A stretch of DNA of 64,000 nucleotides from Catellatospora methionotrophica (lineage in GTDB: Bacteria; Actinomycetota; Actinomycetes; Mycobacteriales; Micromonosporaceae), in NCBI RefSeq assembly GCF_011297335.1, contig NZ_JAAOTJ010000004.1, positions 62,001-126,000 on the forward strand, in the 5' to 3' direction. The translations under genes were made by a program, and so were the position numbers. The first letter of the stretch is position 1. Each line of letters begins with the position of its first letter. Under the pieces are notes generated by a model. The model had not been told where the DNA came from and searched no databases. It worked only from the letters and a program-made list of their open reading frames with translations. This document shows, one piece after another, positions 54,041-63,285 of the stretch.

Positions 54041-55236
54041 TACCCGAGGGTAGCGAGGTCGCTGATCAGCACGTTCGACAGGATGGGGCCGTCCTTCTCC
54101 ACCTTGCGCAGATACCACTTCTGCTGCGGGGAGCGCTGCTGGTTGAACTGCCAGTTGCCGCGGGGGCTGATCACCTGGCCGACGCTCGACAGCAGGGTGT
54201 TGACCTTCGGGGCGCTGAGCGTGCCGTCGCCGGCGAGCGTCAGCGCCTGGTCGAGCACCGCGGCGGCGTCGTACGCGGCGACCGCGAACGCCGTGGGAGA
54301 GCGCTGGAACTTGGCCTGGAACAACGACGAGAACGTGTGGTTGGCCAGGTTGTTCAGGTCGGCGGAGTAGTGCATCGCGGTGAACAGCCCGCGCGCGCCC
54401 TCGCCGAGCTCGTCGAGTGCCTTGCCCTCGGCGATCGAGCCGGGGGCGTACAGCTCGACGTCGCTGCCGGGGGTCAGCCCGGCCTGCTTGAGCGCGGCCA
54501 TGAACTTGGTGATGTGCGAGCTGGGCAGGTTGCAGAAGATCGCCCGCGGGTTCTTGTCCGCGATCTGCCCCGCGTACGACGCGTAGTCGGCGGTGGCCGG
54601 CTTGATGCCGGACTTCACCGTGATGGGCTCCTGCGCGCCGTTGCCGTACACGCTGGTGAAGCCGAGCATCAGCTCCGCGCCCGCGGTGCCGGGCACCGTG
54701 ATGAGGCTGACCTTGCCGCTGCCGTTGCCGAGCCGCCGCCGCAGGTAGTGCGCGATGGCCAGGGCCGGCTCGTCGGTGAGGTATGACGTGCGCCAGATGT
54801 ACGGGGCGCTGGGCATCTCGGCGGGCGAGGCGTGCGCGGCCAGCAGCGGCACCTTGGCCTCTTCGACCCGGTCGCGGATCGCGGGCAGCAGGTCCGGGTT
54901 GGCCACGCCGACCACGGCGAGCACCTGGGCCTTGTACAGGTCTTCCAGTGCCGCCGCGCCGCTCTTGGTGGTCTCGCCCTCGTCGGCCATCTCGATGCGC
55001 ACCGCGCGGCCGCCGAGCTTGCCGTCGTGCAGGTCCAGGTAGAGCTTGAAACCCAGTTCGAGGTCGGCGCCGACCTCCTTGTTCGCTCCGGTGGCCGGGA
55101 CGAGCAGACCGATGCTGACGCCGCTGCGCTCGCTGCTCGTGCCGGGGCTGGAGCAGCCCGCGAGGCCGCCGGTCACGCCCGCAACGCCAGCGCCGGTCAG
55201 CAGACCGAGCAGCTTGCGACGGTCAAGGCCGTCCAA
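54040..55236 (-). CDS. Branched-chain-type solute-binding lipoprotein
   Basis: 398 residues. Tat-like signal with RRKLLGLLTG and lipobox LAGC (Cys near 27). The mature part is a type I periplasmic-binding fold: SIGLLVPATGANKEVG, DLHDGKLGGRAVRIEMADEG, VLAVVGVANPDLLPAI and LYAPGSIAEGKALDEL. The family binds amino acids or similar for ABC uptake, but no permease or ATPase gene is adjacent, so it may be a sensor or use distant partners. TTG 55236 is chosen with GGAGG six bases upstream. Confidence 0.85.
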   Translation of the reverse strand: MDGLDRRKLLGLLTGAGVAGVTGGLAGCSSPGTSSERSGVSIGLLVPATGANKEVGADLELGFKLYLDLHDGKLGGRAVRIEMADEGETTKSGAAALEDLYKAQVLAVVGVANPDLLPAIRDRVEEAKVPLLAAHASPAEMPSAPYIWRTSYLTDEPALAIAHYLRRRLGNGSGKVSLITVPGTAGAELMLGFTSVYGNGAQEPITVKSGIKPATADYASYAGQIADKNPRAIFCNLPSSHITKFMAALKQAGLTPGSDVELYAPGSIAEGKALDELGEGARGLFTAMHYSADLNNLANHTFSSLFQAKFQRSPTAFAVAAYDAAAVLDQALTLAGDGTLSAPKVNTLLSSVGQVISPRGNWQFNQQRSPQQKWYLRKVEKDGPILSNVLISDLATLG

Positions 55237-55429
55237 TGTGTCCTCCAGGGTGACTTCGGCCGGACGCGCGTACCGGTGGCACGGCCGTGGGGGTGACGCC
55301 AAAGATGTGGGCGCGCGGTCTTATGACCCACTGTGGCGTTCTACCGTGTCCCGGCACTCCCGTCAATGATCAACATAGGCCCGCGTCTCGGGATCTAGGA
55401 TGGGTGGGTTCGACGCTGAGGAGGTCGTG

Positions 55430-55960
55430 GTGAGTCAGCAGCATCCCGAGGAGAAGAGTGTCGTGGTCGTCGGTCCGGACGGGCAGCCCATCGGCACGGT
55501 CGAGGTCAATCATGACGGTGCCATCGGGGGTGAGGAGGACCCGGGCCGTCTCATCGAGCAACCCGCCAAGGTCATGCGGATCGGTAGCATGATCAAACAG
55601 CTGCTCGAAGAGGTGCGCGCGGCACCCCTGGACGAGGCGGGCCGCCAGCGCCTGGTGGAGATCCACCGCCGCTCGATCGTCGAGCTGGAGGACGGACTGT
55701 CCCCCGAGCTCCGCGACGAGCTGGAGCGGATCTCCGTCGACTTCACCGAGGGCGCCACGCCGTCGGAGTCGGAGCTGCGCATCGCGCACGCCCAGCTCGT
55801 CGGCTGGCTGGAAGGCCTCTTCCACGGCATCCAGGCCGCCCTGGTGGCCCAGCAGATGGCCGCCCGCATGCAGCTGGAGCACATGCGCAACATGCCGGCC
55901 CTACCCCCCGGCACCCACCCCGACCCCACCAAATCCACCAGCACCGGCCAATACCTCTAA
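55430..55960 (+). CDS. bpa: Bacterial proteasome activator Bpa (PafE)
   Basis: 176 residues. VMRIGSMIKQLLEEVRAAPLDEAGRQRL, SIVELEDGLSPELRDEL and ELRIAHAQLVGWLEGLFHGIQAALVAQQMAARMQL form the helical ring-forming core. The C-terminus TSTGQYL is the HbYX-like motif that opens the 20S gate. Bpa is an ATP-independent activator that feeds unfolded proteins to the proteasome. GTG 55430 is chosen with GAGGAGG upstream; ATG 55400 is in frame but would put that site inside. Confidence 0.92.
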   Translation: MSQQHPEEKSVVVVGPDGQPIGTVEVNHDGAIGGEEDPGRLIEQPAKVMRIGSMIKQLLEEVRAAPLDEAGRQRLVEIHRRSIVELEDGLSPELRDELERISVDFTEGATPSESELRIAHAQLVGWLEGLFHGIQAALVAQQMAARMQLEHMRNMPALPPGTHPDPTKSTSTGQYL

Positions 55961-56006
55961 CCCCACCAGCCCCACCCGACCCACCCCGGGCCGCCAGCCC
56001 TCCGGT

Positions 56007-56068
56007 CGCAACTCTTAAAGACTCGCGCCTTCCGTGAGATGGAGAGGCGCGACTCTTTAAGAGTTGCG
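56007..56068. repeat. Dispersed palindromic element, copy B (24-bp stem)
   Basis: Arms 56007-56030 and 56045-56068 pair at 23 of 24 positions around a 14-base loop. The outer core CGCAACTCTTAAAGA is the same as in the element at 47281-47346. Between convergent bpa and the HAD gene it will serve as a bidirectional terminator. Confidence 0.85.
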
Positions 56069-56124
56069 GCAAGGGGTGGGGCCGGGGGGCGGAGGCCGGG
56101 CGGGATGGGGCTGGCCGGGGTGGG

Positions 56125-57030
56125 TCAGGTGGTGCGTTTGAGGAGGTCGTCGAGGTAGACGGCTACGCCGTCGCGGTCGTTGGAGAGGGTCACCTCGTCG
56201 GCGAGGGCCAGGATCTCGGGGTGGGCGTTGGCCACGGCGACGCGGTGGCCGGCCCACTCGAACATCGGGATGTCGTTGGGCATGTCCCCGAAGACCAGCA
56301 CGTCGGCCGCGTCGATGCCCAGTTCGGCGGCGACCACGGCCAGGCCGGTGGCCTTGTCGACCCCGGGCGGGGTGATCTCCACCCAGCCCAGCCCCGAGTG
56401 CGTGAACGCGGCGACCTCCGGCGAGACCAGACCCCGTGCGGTACGCAGCAGCGTGTCCGAGTCCGTGTCGTCGGTCTTCACGAACGCCTTGATGACGTCG
56501 TAGCAGAGCGACTCCTCGCGCGGCCGGAACTTCAGGTCGTCCGGGTACGGCCAGTCGTCGACCTCGTCGCCCCACAGCGGCGCGCGCTGCGCGTCCAGCA
56601 CCTCGACCAGCAGCTTCACCCGGCCGAGCCGGTTCTCCAGCGCCTCGACCAGCCCCGCCACCACCGGACCGGGCAGCCGCGCGTCGCGCAGCACCCGCGG
56701 TGCGGACGGGTCGCGCAGGTCCAGCACCCGCCCGCCACCGCCGAGCACCAGCAGGTCCGCGTGCGGCAGGTCGATCCGACTCAGCTCCTCCAGCCGGGGA
56801 CCGCGGCCGGTGGCGCCCACGATGGGCACCCCGGCCGCGCGTACCCGGTCGAAGACGGCATGGGTGAAACCGCTGACGGTCTCGTCCGACCGGACGACGG
56901 TGCCGTCCAGGTCGGTGGCGACCAGCTTCGGCAGCCTCTGCGGTCGCAGCTCGTCACCGGGCGACTGCGTGCGGTCGGCCGCGTCCTGTTCCGGCACTTC
57001 GACGTGCCCCGAACCCCCGTGGTCGGGCAC
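56125..57030 (-). CDS. HAD family hydrolase (Cof type)
   Basis: 301 residues from GTG 57030. Motif I VATDLDGTVVRSDE (about 40-53), motif II VGATGRGP, a type II cap domain (about 120-225) and motif IV FGDMPNDIPMFEWAGHRVAVANAHPE. Cof-type phosphatases act on sugar phosphates or similar. The start overlaps or abuts serS (gap five bases), so it is cotranscribed with it. The first 35 residues are unconserved and the actual start may be further in. Confidence 0.88.
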   Translation of the reverse strand: MPDHGGSGHVEVPEQDAADRTQSPGDELRPQRLPKLVATDLDGTVVRSDETVSGFTHAVFDRVRAAGVPIVGATGRGPRLEELSRIDLPHADLLVLGGGGRVLDLRDPSAPRVLRDARLPGPVVAGLVEALENRLGRVKLLVEVLDAQRAPLWGDEVDDWPYPDDLKFRPREESLCYDVIKAFVKTDDTDSDTLLRTARGLVSPEVAAFTHSGLGWVEITPPGVDKATGLAVVAAELGIDAADVLVFGDMPNDIPMFEWAGHRVAVANAHPEILALADEVTLSNDRDGVAVYLDDLLKRTT

Positions 57031-57035
57031 GCCGT

Positions 57036-58307
57036 TCAGGCCCCTGCCTTGACGGGCTCCAGCACGTCGCGGCCGCCCACGAAGGGCTGCAGCGCCTTGG
57101 GCACCCGCACCGAGCCGTCCGGCTGCTGGTGCTGCTCCAGGAGCGCCACGAGCATGCGGGTCGTGGCCAGCGTGCCGTTGAGCGTCGCCGCGGTCTGGGT
57201 CCGGCCGTCGGCGTCGCGGAAGCGGGTGTTCAGGCGGCGGGCCTGGAACGTGGTGCAGTTGGAGGTCGAGGTGACCTCCATGTACCGGTTCTGGGTCGGC
57301 AGCCAGGCCTCGCAGTCGTACTTGCGCGCCGCCGACGAGCCGAGGTCGCCCGCGGCCACGTCGATCACCCGGTAGGCCAGCTCCAGCTTGCCGAGCATCT
57401 CCTCCTCCCACGCCAGCAGGCGCAGGTGCTCCTCGGCGGCATCGGCCGGGTCGCAGTACGAGAACATCTCGACCTTGTCGAACTGGTGCACCCGGATGAT
57501 GCCGCGGGTGTCCTTGCCGTACGAGCCCGCCTCCCGGCGGAAGCAGCTCGACCACCCGGCGTAGCGCTGCGGCCCGGTGGCCAGGTTCAGGATCTCGTCC
57601 TTGTGGTACGCCGCGAGCGGCACCTCGCTCGTGCCGACCAGGTACAGGTCGTCGGCAGGCAGGTGGTAGACCTCGGCGGCGTGCGAGCCCAGGAAACCGG
57701 TGCCCTCCATCGACTCCGGCTTGACCAGCACCGGCGGGATCATCGGCGTGAACCCGGCCTCGACCGACTGCCACAGTCCCATCTGCAGCAGGCCGAGCTG
57801 CAGCAGCGCGCCCACCCCGGTCATGTAGTAGAAGCGGGCGCCCGACACCTTCGCGCCGCGCTCGGTGTCGATCGCCCCGAGCAGCTCGCCGATGGCCAGG
57901 TGGTCACGCGGGGCGTCGAAGACCGGGCGCTCGCCGACCTCGCGCAGCACGACGTAGTCGTCCTCGCCGCCGCCGGGCGCGCCGTCCTGCACCACGTTCG
58001 CGATCGCGAACTGCGCGGCCCGCAGCGCCTGGTCGGCCTCGTTGACCGCGGCCTCGGCAGCCTTCACCTCGGCGGCGAGGTCCTTGGTGCGGGCCAGCAG
58101 CGCGGCCTTCTCGTCGCCGGCCGCCTTCGGCATCAGCTTGCCGAGCTGTTTCTGCTCGCCGCGCAGCGCCTCGAAGGACGCCACCGCGGACCGCCTCGCC
58201 TCGTCGGCGCGCAGCAGGTCGTCGACGCTGTCGACGGAGTCGCCGCGCAGGCGCTGGCTGGCTCGTACGGTCTCGGGGTCCTCGCGGAGCAGACGCAGAT
58301 CAATCAC
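57036..58307 (-). CDS. serS: Seryl-tRNA synthetase
   Basis: 423 residues. The N-terminal coiled-coil tRNA-binding arm (about 1-105, [12 protein letters not shown] and [21 protein letters not shown]) precedes a class II catalytic core with motif 2 [29 protein letters not shown] and motif 3 [19 protein letters not shown]. It charges tRNA-Ser and tRNA-Sec. GTG 58307. The vicinity of pheA and a zincin matches the mycobacterial arrangement. Confidence 0.96.
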   Translation of the reverse strand: MIDLRLLREDPETVRASQRLRGDSVDSVDDLLRADEARRSAVASFEALRGEQKQLGKLMPKAAGDEKAALLARTKDLAAEVKAAEAAVNEADQALRAAQFAIANVVQDGAPGGGEDDYVVLREVGERPVFDAPRDHLAIGELLGAIDTERGAKVSGARFYYMTGVGALLQLGLLQMGLWQSVEAGFTPMIPPVLVKPESMEGTGFLGSHAAEVYHLPADDLYLVGTSEVPLAAYHKDEILNLATGPQRYAGWSSCFRREAGSYGKDTRGIIRVHQFDKVEMFSYCDPADAAEEHLRLLAWEEEMLGKLELAYRVIDVAAGDLGSSAARKYDCEAWLPTQNRYMEVTSTSNCTTFQARRLNTRFRDADGRTQTAATLNGTLATTRMLVALLEQHQQPDGSVRVPKALQPFVGGRDVLEPVKAGA

Positions 58308-58344
58308 GTCGAAAAGCGTACCGGCCCGCGTTCGGAGCTTCGCG

Positions 58345-59016
58345 TCAGTATTGCCGTAAGAACGGCGCGGCGGTGGTGACGGTCAATTCGATGTCGCCCG
58401 GCTCGTGGTCGTCGTCGTCTTCGGAGTCGGCGTGTGCGGCCGCGTGCCGCCCGCCGGGCGGCTCCGGTTCGCTGCGCAGCGCCGACAGCATGGCCAGGCC
58501 CAGCAGCGCGACCGCCACGAGCCCCGCCCACATGCCGCGCCCGGGGCTGGAGGTGAAGCGCGACAGCAGCTCCTGGTTCATGAACCCGCCGAAGACCCGC
58601 GGCAGCTCACTGGTCGAACTCAGCACGCTCGCCGCGGCCGCCAGCACCACCGCGAGCACGGCCGAGGTGCCGAGTGCGGCCATCCGTGCGACCGCACGGG
58701 CCACGGCCGGACCGCCCAGCGCCACCGCGATCGACGCGCCGAGCAGCATGAGCCCGGCCAGGTAAGGCGTGCCGCCGGTGGTCGACCAGACCGAGCTGGT
58801 CACCTGAGGGATGCTGGCGAAATATTCGTCGCCGGAGCGGGTGGTGTCGATGATCTGCCACTCGCCGACCAGCGATGCGATGGCCGCCGCGCCGCCGAGC
58901 ACGACGAGACCCGTGGTCAGCCGGGAGCCTGTCGCCATCGCGCGCCAGCCGGGCCGGTCGCGGGTCACCGCAGCCGGGGCCGGGCCGAACTCCACCACAT
59001 CGAGTTCCTCGGACAT
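58345..59016 (-). CDS. Membrane protein of unknown function
   Basis: 223 residues. Four spans (about 33-50, 85-105, 112-130, 160-180) separated by an outer loop with [26 protein letters not shown], then an acidic tail ([11 protein letters not shown]) ending in FLRQY. No family was recognised. It lies between serS and an AIM24 gene and shares orientation with both. ATG 59016. Confidence 0.6.
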   Translation of the reverse strand: MSEELDVVEFGPAPAAVTRDRPGWRAMATGSRLTTGLVVLGGAAAIASLVGEWQIIDTTRSGDEYFASIPQVTSSVWSTTGGTPYLAGLMLLGASIAVALGGPAVARAVARMAALGTSAVLAVVLAAAASVLSSTSELPRVFGGFMNQELLSRFTSSPGRGMWAGLVAVALLGLAMLSALRSEPEPPGGRHAAAHADSEDDDDHEPGDIELTVTTAAPFLRQY

Positions 59017-59047
59017 GGGCGCATCATGCCACGCGAAGTTGAGAAAA

Positions 59048-59074
59048 CGGGCCCCTCCACGAGGGAGGGACCCG
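59048..59074 (-). terminator. AIM24 terminator hairpin
   Basis: CGGGCCCCTCC and GGAGGGACCCG pair with one mismatch around ACGAG; it lies 22 bases after the AIM24 stop. Confidence 0.6.
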
Positions 59075-59095
59075 CTGTCAGAACGGTGCGGCCGG

Positions 59096-59824
59096 TCAGT
59101 TGCCGAGCAGACCGCCCAGCACTCCGCCCTGTTGCTGCTGCTGGCCGCCCGCGATGCCCGCCGGGGGCTCCTCGGACGGCTGCACCACGACGAAGCCCTG
59201 GCCCTGGAAGCTCATCGTGAACGCCTCACCCGTGCTGCGGCCCAGCAGGGTGCCGATGCCGAGCTGCTCGGCGCGGTGGTAGCCGGTCTGCAGGTTGGCC
59301 GACCAGCAGATCGCCGCCTGGGGGTCGGCGTAGGTGGGGGCGTCGACGGTCAGCACGACCGGGGTGCCCTTGGTGGTGATGGCGATCCGGCCCTGGCCCG
59401 AGAAGACGCAGTTGAACAGGCCTGCCGAGGAGAACATGCCCATACCCTGGACCATCTTGATGTCGTAGTTCAGCGTCGACTCGAAGGCCAGCACGTTGGT
59501 GCCGTTGACGCTGAGGGCGTCGCCGGGGCCCAGGTCGATCAGGTGCACATCCGCAGCACGGTCGGCCAGGAACACGTCACCACGGCCGGACAGCTTCATC
59601 AGCGGTACGCCCTCACCGGTGATCTTGCTCTTGAGCCACTTGGCCGCGCCACCGGAACCTAGCGCCTGGAACTGCACCTGGCCCTGGTAGGCAACCATCG
59701 CGCCGGTGCGCGCCATGACCTCGCCGTTCAGCTCGATCTTCAGCATCTTCGAGTTCTGCAGCGTCAGACCAGGAGTCGTGGACTCCTTCTCGAGGTTCTC
59801 GGCAGCGAAGAGTGCGCTCTGCAT
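59096..59824 (-). CDS. AIM24 family protein
   Basis: 242 residues with the beta-helix-like repeats of AIM24: MLKIELNGEVMARTGAMVAYQG, VPLMKLSGRGDVFLADRAADVHLIDL, LNYDIKMVQGMGMFSSAGLFNCVFSGQG. The C-terminal 25 residues are Gly/Gln-rich. The family's role in bacteria is not known; mitochondrial members help membrane organisation. ATG 59824 has GGAGG eight bases upstream; the frame to 59905 does not. Confidence 0.88.
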   Translation of the reverse strand: MQSALFAAENLEKESTTPGLTLQNSKMLKIELNGEVMARTGAMVAYQGQVQFQALGSGGAAKWLKSKITGEGVPLMKLSGRGDVFLADRAADVHLIDLGPGDALSVNGTNVLAFESTLNYDIKMVQGMGMFSSAGLFNCVFSGQGRIAITTKGTPVVLTVDAPTYADPQAAICWSANLQTGYHRAEQLGIGTLLGRSTGEAFTMSFQGQGFVVVQPSEEPPAGIAGGQQQQQGGVLGGLLGN

Positions 59825-59925
59825 GTCGTCAGCCTCCATGAAAAACGGGGGTGGAGAAACGCACCGAGCGTAGTTGACCTGCACAAGAATGCACGTCGGC
59901 TTCACGACAGGCTTCGGCCTGCGGC

Positions 59926-60279
59926 TCAGCCCCAGCCGAGGTCGTGCAGGCGGTGGTCGTCGATGCCGAAGTGGTGGGCGATCTCGTGTACCACGGTGAC
60001 CGCGACCTCCTCGACGACGTCGTCGTCGGTGTCGCAGATGCGCAGGATCGGGTTGCGGTAGATGGTGATCCGGTCGGGCAGCACTCCCGCGTAGTCCCAG
60101 CCCCGGTCGGTGAGCGCGTGCCCCTCGTACAGGCCGAGCAGTTCGGGCTCGCCGGGCGGCGACTCGTCCTCCACCAGGATGACGACGTTGCGCATCAGGT
60201 TGAGCAGCTCCTGCGGGACCTCGTCGAGAGCGTCGGCGACCAGCTCCTCGAAGCGTTCCCGGCTCATCTCGACCGGCAT
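59926..60279 (-). CDS. Small zincin metallopeptidase
   Basis: 117 residues. The active site HEIAHHFGIDDHRLHDLGWG provides HExxHxxGxxD. The N-terminal part begins MSRERFEELVADALDEVP and includes LLGLYEGHALTDR, typical of the actinobacterial DUF1025-like metallopeptidase family (Rv3836 type). It is adjacent to pheA (two-base gap) and near serS as in Mycobacterium. No substrate is known. Confidence 0.88.
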   Translation of the reverse strand: MPVEMSRERFEELVADALDEVPQELLNLMRNVVILVEDESPPGEPELLGLYEGHALTDRGWDYAGVLPDRITIYRNPILRICDTDDDVVEEVAVTVVHEIAHHFGIDDHRLHDLGWG

Positions 60280-60281
60280 CG

Positions 60282-61238
60282 TCAGGACAGCTCGCCCCGG
60301 CGTAGCCGGCCCAGCCAGGCCGCCGCGTCGGTGTAGTCGGGGTCGGACAGTCCCGCCGGTGGCGGCACCGGCCGCTCGGGCGTTCCGCCGGGCAGGCCCG
60401 CCCGGGGGTACGAGCCGAGGAAGCGCACCCCGGCGCAGATGCGGCGCAGGCCCTGCAGCGCCTCGCCGACCCGCGCCTCGGCGACGTGCCCGGTGCAGTC
60501 GAGGAAGAAGACGTACCGGCCGAGCCGCTCGCCGGTCGGGCGGGACTCGATCCGGGTCAGGTTCACCCCGCGTACGGCCAGTTCGGTGAGGACCGCGAGC
60601 AGCGCGCCGACTCGGTCGTGGGAGATCCACACGGCCAGCGAGGTGAGGTCGTTGCCGGTCGGCTCCGGCGGCGTGCCCGGCCGCGCCAGCAGCACGAACC
60701 GCGTCGCGGCGTCCGGATGGTCGGCGATCTTGTCGGCGAGCCGGGTCAGGCCGAACCGCTGGATGGCGATCGGCGCGCAGATCGCGGCGTCGACCTCACC
60801 TGCGGCAGCGGCGGCCGCGGCCGCTCCGTTGGACAGCACGTCGATCACCGTCGCGTCCTGCGCGTACGCCCGCAGCCAGCCGCGGCACTGGGTCGACGCC
60901 TGCGGGTGCGCCGCGATCGAGCGCACGTCGGCCAGCGTGGTGGTGGCCCGCGCGGCGAGCACGAACTCCACCGGGATCACCACCTCCCGCGTGATCACCA
61001 GTGGGTCGCCGTCGACCAGTTCGTCCAGGGTCACCCCGACCGCGCCGCCGATCGAGTTCTCCCACGGCACGAGCGCCGCGTCGGCGTCCCCTGCACGTAC
61101 GGCTTCCAGCGCCTCGGGCACGCTGCGCGCCGGGGTGCGGATCCCCCGCACCGCCGCCGGGACGGTAAGCAGCGCCTGCTCGGCGAAGGTGCTCTCCGGG
61201 CCGAGATAGACGAAACGCGTAGGCGGAACTCCAGGCAT
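60282..61238 (-). CDS. pheA: Prephenate dehydratase
   Basis: 318 residues. The catalytic domain has YLGPESTFAEQALL, VPWENSIGGAVGVTLDEL, AHPQASTQCRGWL and DAATRFVLLARPG (TRF motif); the regulatory ACT domain (about 205-285) includes GVNLTRIESRPTGERLGRYVFFLDC, which binds phenylalanine for feedback control. It makes phenylpyruvate from prephenate. An extra tail of about 35 residues follows the ACT domain. ATG 61238. Confidence 0.95.
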   Translation of the reverse strand: MPGVPPTRFVYLGPESTFAEQALLTVPAAVRGIRTPARSVPEALEAVRAGDADAALVPWENSIGGAVGVTLDELVDGDPLVITREVVIPVEFVLAARATTTLADVRSIAAHPQASTQCRGWLRAYAQDATVIDVLSNGAAAAAAAAGEVDAAICAPIAIQRFGLTRLADKIADHPDAATRFVLLARPGTPPEPTGNDLTSLAVWISHDRVGALLAVLTELAVRGVNLTRIESRPTGERLGRYVFFLDCTGHVAEARVGEALQGLRRICAGVRFLGSYPRAGLPGGTPERPVPPPAGLSDPDYTDAAAWLGRLRRGELS

Positions 61239-61280
61239 GAGATCAGCCTAGTGCGGTGAGCGCCGCACGCGTGGCCGCGG

Positions 61281-61796
61281 TCAGCAGCCGGCGGCGATGC
61301 GCAGGCCGGGCGGGGCGAGGTTGCGGACCTCCACGGTGCAGATGTCGGTGCCCGCGGTGACCAGGTCGAGCGAGGCGGGCGCACCCTTGGTCACGACCTG
61401 CAGCGGCTCCCGGCCGGACACGGTGAGCACGCTGTACTGCCAGGTGCCCGCGCAGACGGGGGGCCTGGTCACGGTGACCGTGCCGGAGTTGGGCAGCACC
61501 GAGGACTTGCGGCGCACCGCCGCGATGATCTGATCGCCGCTGGGGCGGCCCTGGCAGTCGGTGACGGTCAGTTCGGGGAACGGGCCGGGGCTGCTCGGCG
61601 GGGCTGACGGCGGCAGGCTGAAGCTGGGCGGCAGGGTCACCGCGCTGGGTGACACGGACGGCTGCGGCACGGTGCCGCCGGGCTTCGGCTGCAGCTCGGG
61701 CGGCACCCCACAGCCGCTGAGCAGAGCCACTCCGGCCAGGCACGCGATGGTGAGCAGTGAGGCCGGGTAGGACGGACGGGTTCGACGCAGGGGCAT
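61281..61796 (-). CDS. Small lipoprotein of unknown function
   Basis: 171 residues. Signal with lipobox LLSGC (Cys near 25), then a Pro/Ser/Val linker (28-72) and a beta-rich domain (75-171) with three cysteines (VTDCQGRPSG, PPVCAGTWQYSVLTV, DICTVEV and a C-terminal AAGC). No family recognised. It lies 42 bases ahead of pheA on the same strand. ATG 61796 has no strong ribosome site. Confidence 0.65.
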   Translation of the reverse strand: MPLRRTRPSYPASLLTIACLAGVALLSGCGVPPELQPKPGGTVPQPSVSPSAVTLPPSFSLPPSAPPSSPGPFPELTVTDCQGRPSGDQIIAAVRRKSSVLPNSGTVTVTRPPVCAGTWQYSVLTVSGREPLQVVTKGAPASLDLVTAGTDICTVEVRNLAPPGLRIAAGC

Positions 61797-61833
61797 GGGC
61801 AACGAGACTAGCGCGCGTCGGCCATACCGGCGG

Positions 61834-62262
61834 TCATACCGCTGCAAAGAAACTGAGCGAACCGACGACCTGGCCGCTCTGCCACAGCGGCGTGGAGACG
61901 GCGTCGAGGGTGCGGCTGGGCGCACCCTGCGCGCCGCGCACCCGCAGCAGCCCGCGCGCCGGGCGCTTGGAGGTGAGCGCGAGCAGTGGGGGGATCTGCT
62001 CGCGCTCTGCTTCACCCAGCTCGTTGCCGGCGGCGGTGAAGTCGATCAGGCACAGCACGTCGCGTACGTGGTGACCGGCCAGCTCACTGGGGCGCTCCAC
62101 CGAGAGCAGCCGGATCCAGGCGGTCGAGGCGGCGACGATGACACCGCTCGCGTCGATGACCAAACACGACTCCTCGGCCGAGGAGACCGGGACCGACCAG
62201 CTGTGCAGCGGGTCGACGGCGATCGGCTCCAACGGGGAGAGGGAGAGCTCGATGTGGGTCAT
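61834..62262 (-). CDS. PAS-domain-like protein
   Basis: 142 residues. CLVIDASGVIVAASTAWIRLL, LAGHHVRDVL and TPLWQSGQVVGSLSFF form the pattern of a single PAS fold: strand, helix F, then beta-sheet. It has no output domain, so it may act as a sensor partner. It is 11 bases after the NERD-like gene on the same strand, probably cotranscribed. Confidence 0.65.
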   Translation of the reverse strand: MTHIELSLSPLEPIAVDPLHSWSVPVSSAEESCLVIDASGVIVAASTAWIRLLSVERPSELAGHHVRDVLCLIDFTAAGNELGEAEREQIPPLLALTSKRPARGLLRVRGAQGAPSRTLDAVSTPLWQSGQVVGSLSFFAAV

Positions 62263-62273
62263 CGCTGCTCACG

Positions 62274-63002
62274 TTACCCGCGCGCAGTGCCCTTGTCACC
62301 GGGGGCGGCGCCCTCCGGATGCCAGGTGTAACCGCTGCCCGCGGCGTGCGGCTGATTGACCCAGATCGCGGGGTTGCGGGCCACCTGCGACAGCTTCTCG
62401 GCGGTCGTGCCGGTGATCCGGCGGCCGGTGGAGTCGAGCACCCTGTCGAGCTCGCGGTACGAGGTGACGATGCATTCCTTGGGCAGGCCGTTGACGCTGA
62501 TCGGTCCACTGCCGACGAAGGCGAGCACCGCGAACACCTTGATGTCCTGGCCGACCGCGGCGGAGATCGCCTTCGCGGCCCGCTTGGCGTCGCGCCGGGC
62601 CTGCGAGATGTACGGCGGCCGGCGGCCGCTGATCTGCACCACGTCCCCGGCGATGAGCACGCGGCTGCGTCCGTGCTGCGCGAGGCTGACGCTGAAGATG
62701 CCACCGGGGCCGATGGCCAGGAAGCCCGCGCTGGACGGCGGGGTCTTGGCCGACTTCTCGGCGGTCGGCGTCTGACTGGTGAGCAGGTCGTGCGGCCACT
62801 CAATGACGTGCCAGTCCCGGCCGAGGCGGTGCACCGCGCGGTTCTCGGCGGCGGACATGCGCCGCACGGCGCGGCGGCGGCGGGCCCAGTCGATGGGGGA
62901 CCCGGGCGGCGGGGCGGTGTCTGGTCCTGACGGCACCGGCAGGCTCGGGGAGCGTCCGAAGGTCGGGCGCGGGAAGGGCGCACGATCGGGGTAGACGGTC
63001 AT
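62274..63002 (-). CDS. NERD-like nuclease-related protein
   Basis: 242 residues. A Pro/Arg-rich head (1-45) precedes AAENRAVHRLGRDWHVIEWPHD, GFLAIGPGGIFSVSLAQHGRSRV, QARRDAKRAAKAI and KVFAVLAFVGSGP; order and spacing resemble the NERD (nuclease-related) fold of the restriction-endonuclease superfamily. The usual GxExxV/D-x-K catalytic pattern is not clear, so activity is doubtful. ATG 63002 has GGAGG seven bases upstream. Confidence 0.6.
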   Translation of the reverse strand: MTVYPDRAPFPRPTFGRSPSLPVPSGPDTAPPPGSPIDWARRRRAVRRMSAAENRAVHRLGRDWHVIEWPHDLLTSQTPTAEKSAKTPPSSAGFLAIGPGGIFSVSLAQHGRSRVLIAGDVVQISGRRPPYISQARRDAKRAAKAISAAVGQDIKVFAVLAFVGSGPISVNGLPKECIVTSYRELDRVLDSTGRRITGTTAEKLSQVARNPAIWVNQPHAAGSGYTWHPEGAAPGDKGTARG

Positions 63003-63049
63003 GGTGTGCCTCCGGGTGGAACAGACACGCATTGAGTTAGGTGTCCCTT

Positions 63050-63079
63050 ACCGTACGTGTTGTTTTATCGATGTGTCAG
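63050..63079 (-). promoter_or_regulatory. Putative promoter of the NERD-PAS genes
   Basis: Read leftward: CTGACA (63079-63074) and TACGGT (63055-63050) with 18 bases between, close to housekeeping sigma consensus, 48 bases ahead of ATG 63002. Confidence 0.4.
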
Positions 63080-63230
63080 GGGGCAAATCTGGCACTCAGC
63101 ACGAATGAATAGATGAATGTCCGATTCAGCTTCATTCCCTGGGGCTCATCCGGCAGGTCTGCCATCTCAGCACCCACGAGATCTTCACGTGCCGGACGGA
63201 GGCTCGGTGGGCACATCGTGGGACACGGCG

Positions 63231-63260
63231 CCGCCCGTGCCACCGGAGCAGCACGGGCGG
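63231..63260 (-). terminator. DUF5926 terminator hairpin
   Basis: CCGCCCGTGC (63231-63240) and GCACGGGCGG (63251-63260), a perfect 10-bp stem with a 10-base loop, 25 bases after the DUF5926 stop. Confidence 0.65.
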
Positions 63261-63285
63261 ACCGAAACGTACGTGAAAGAGCAGG

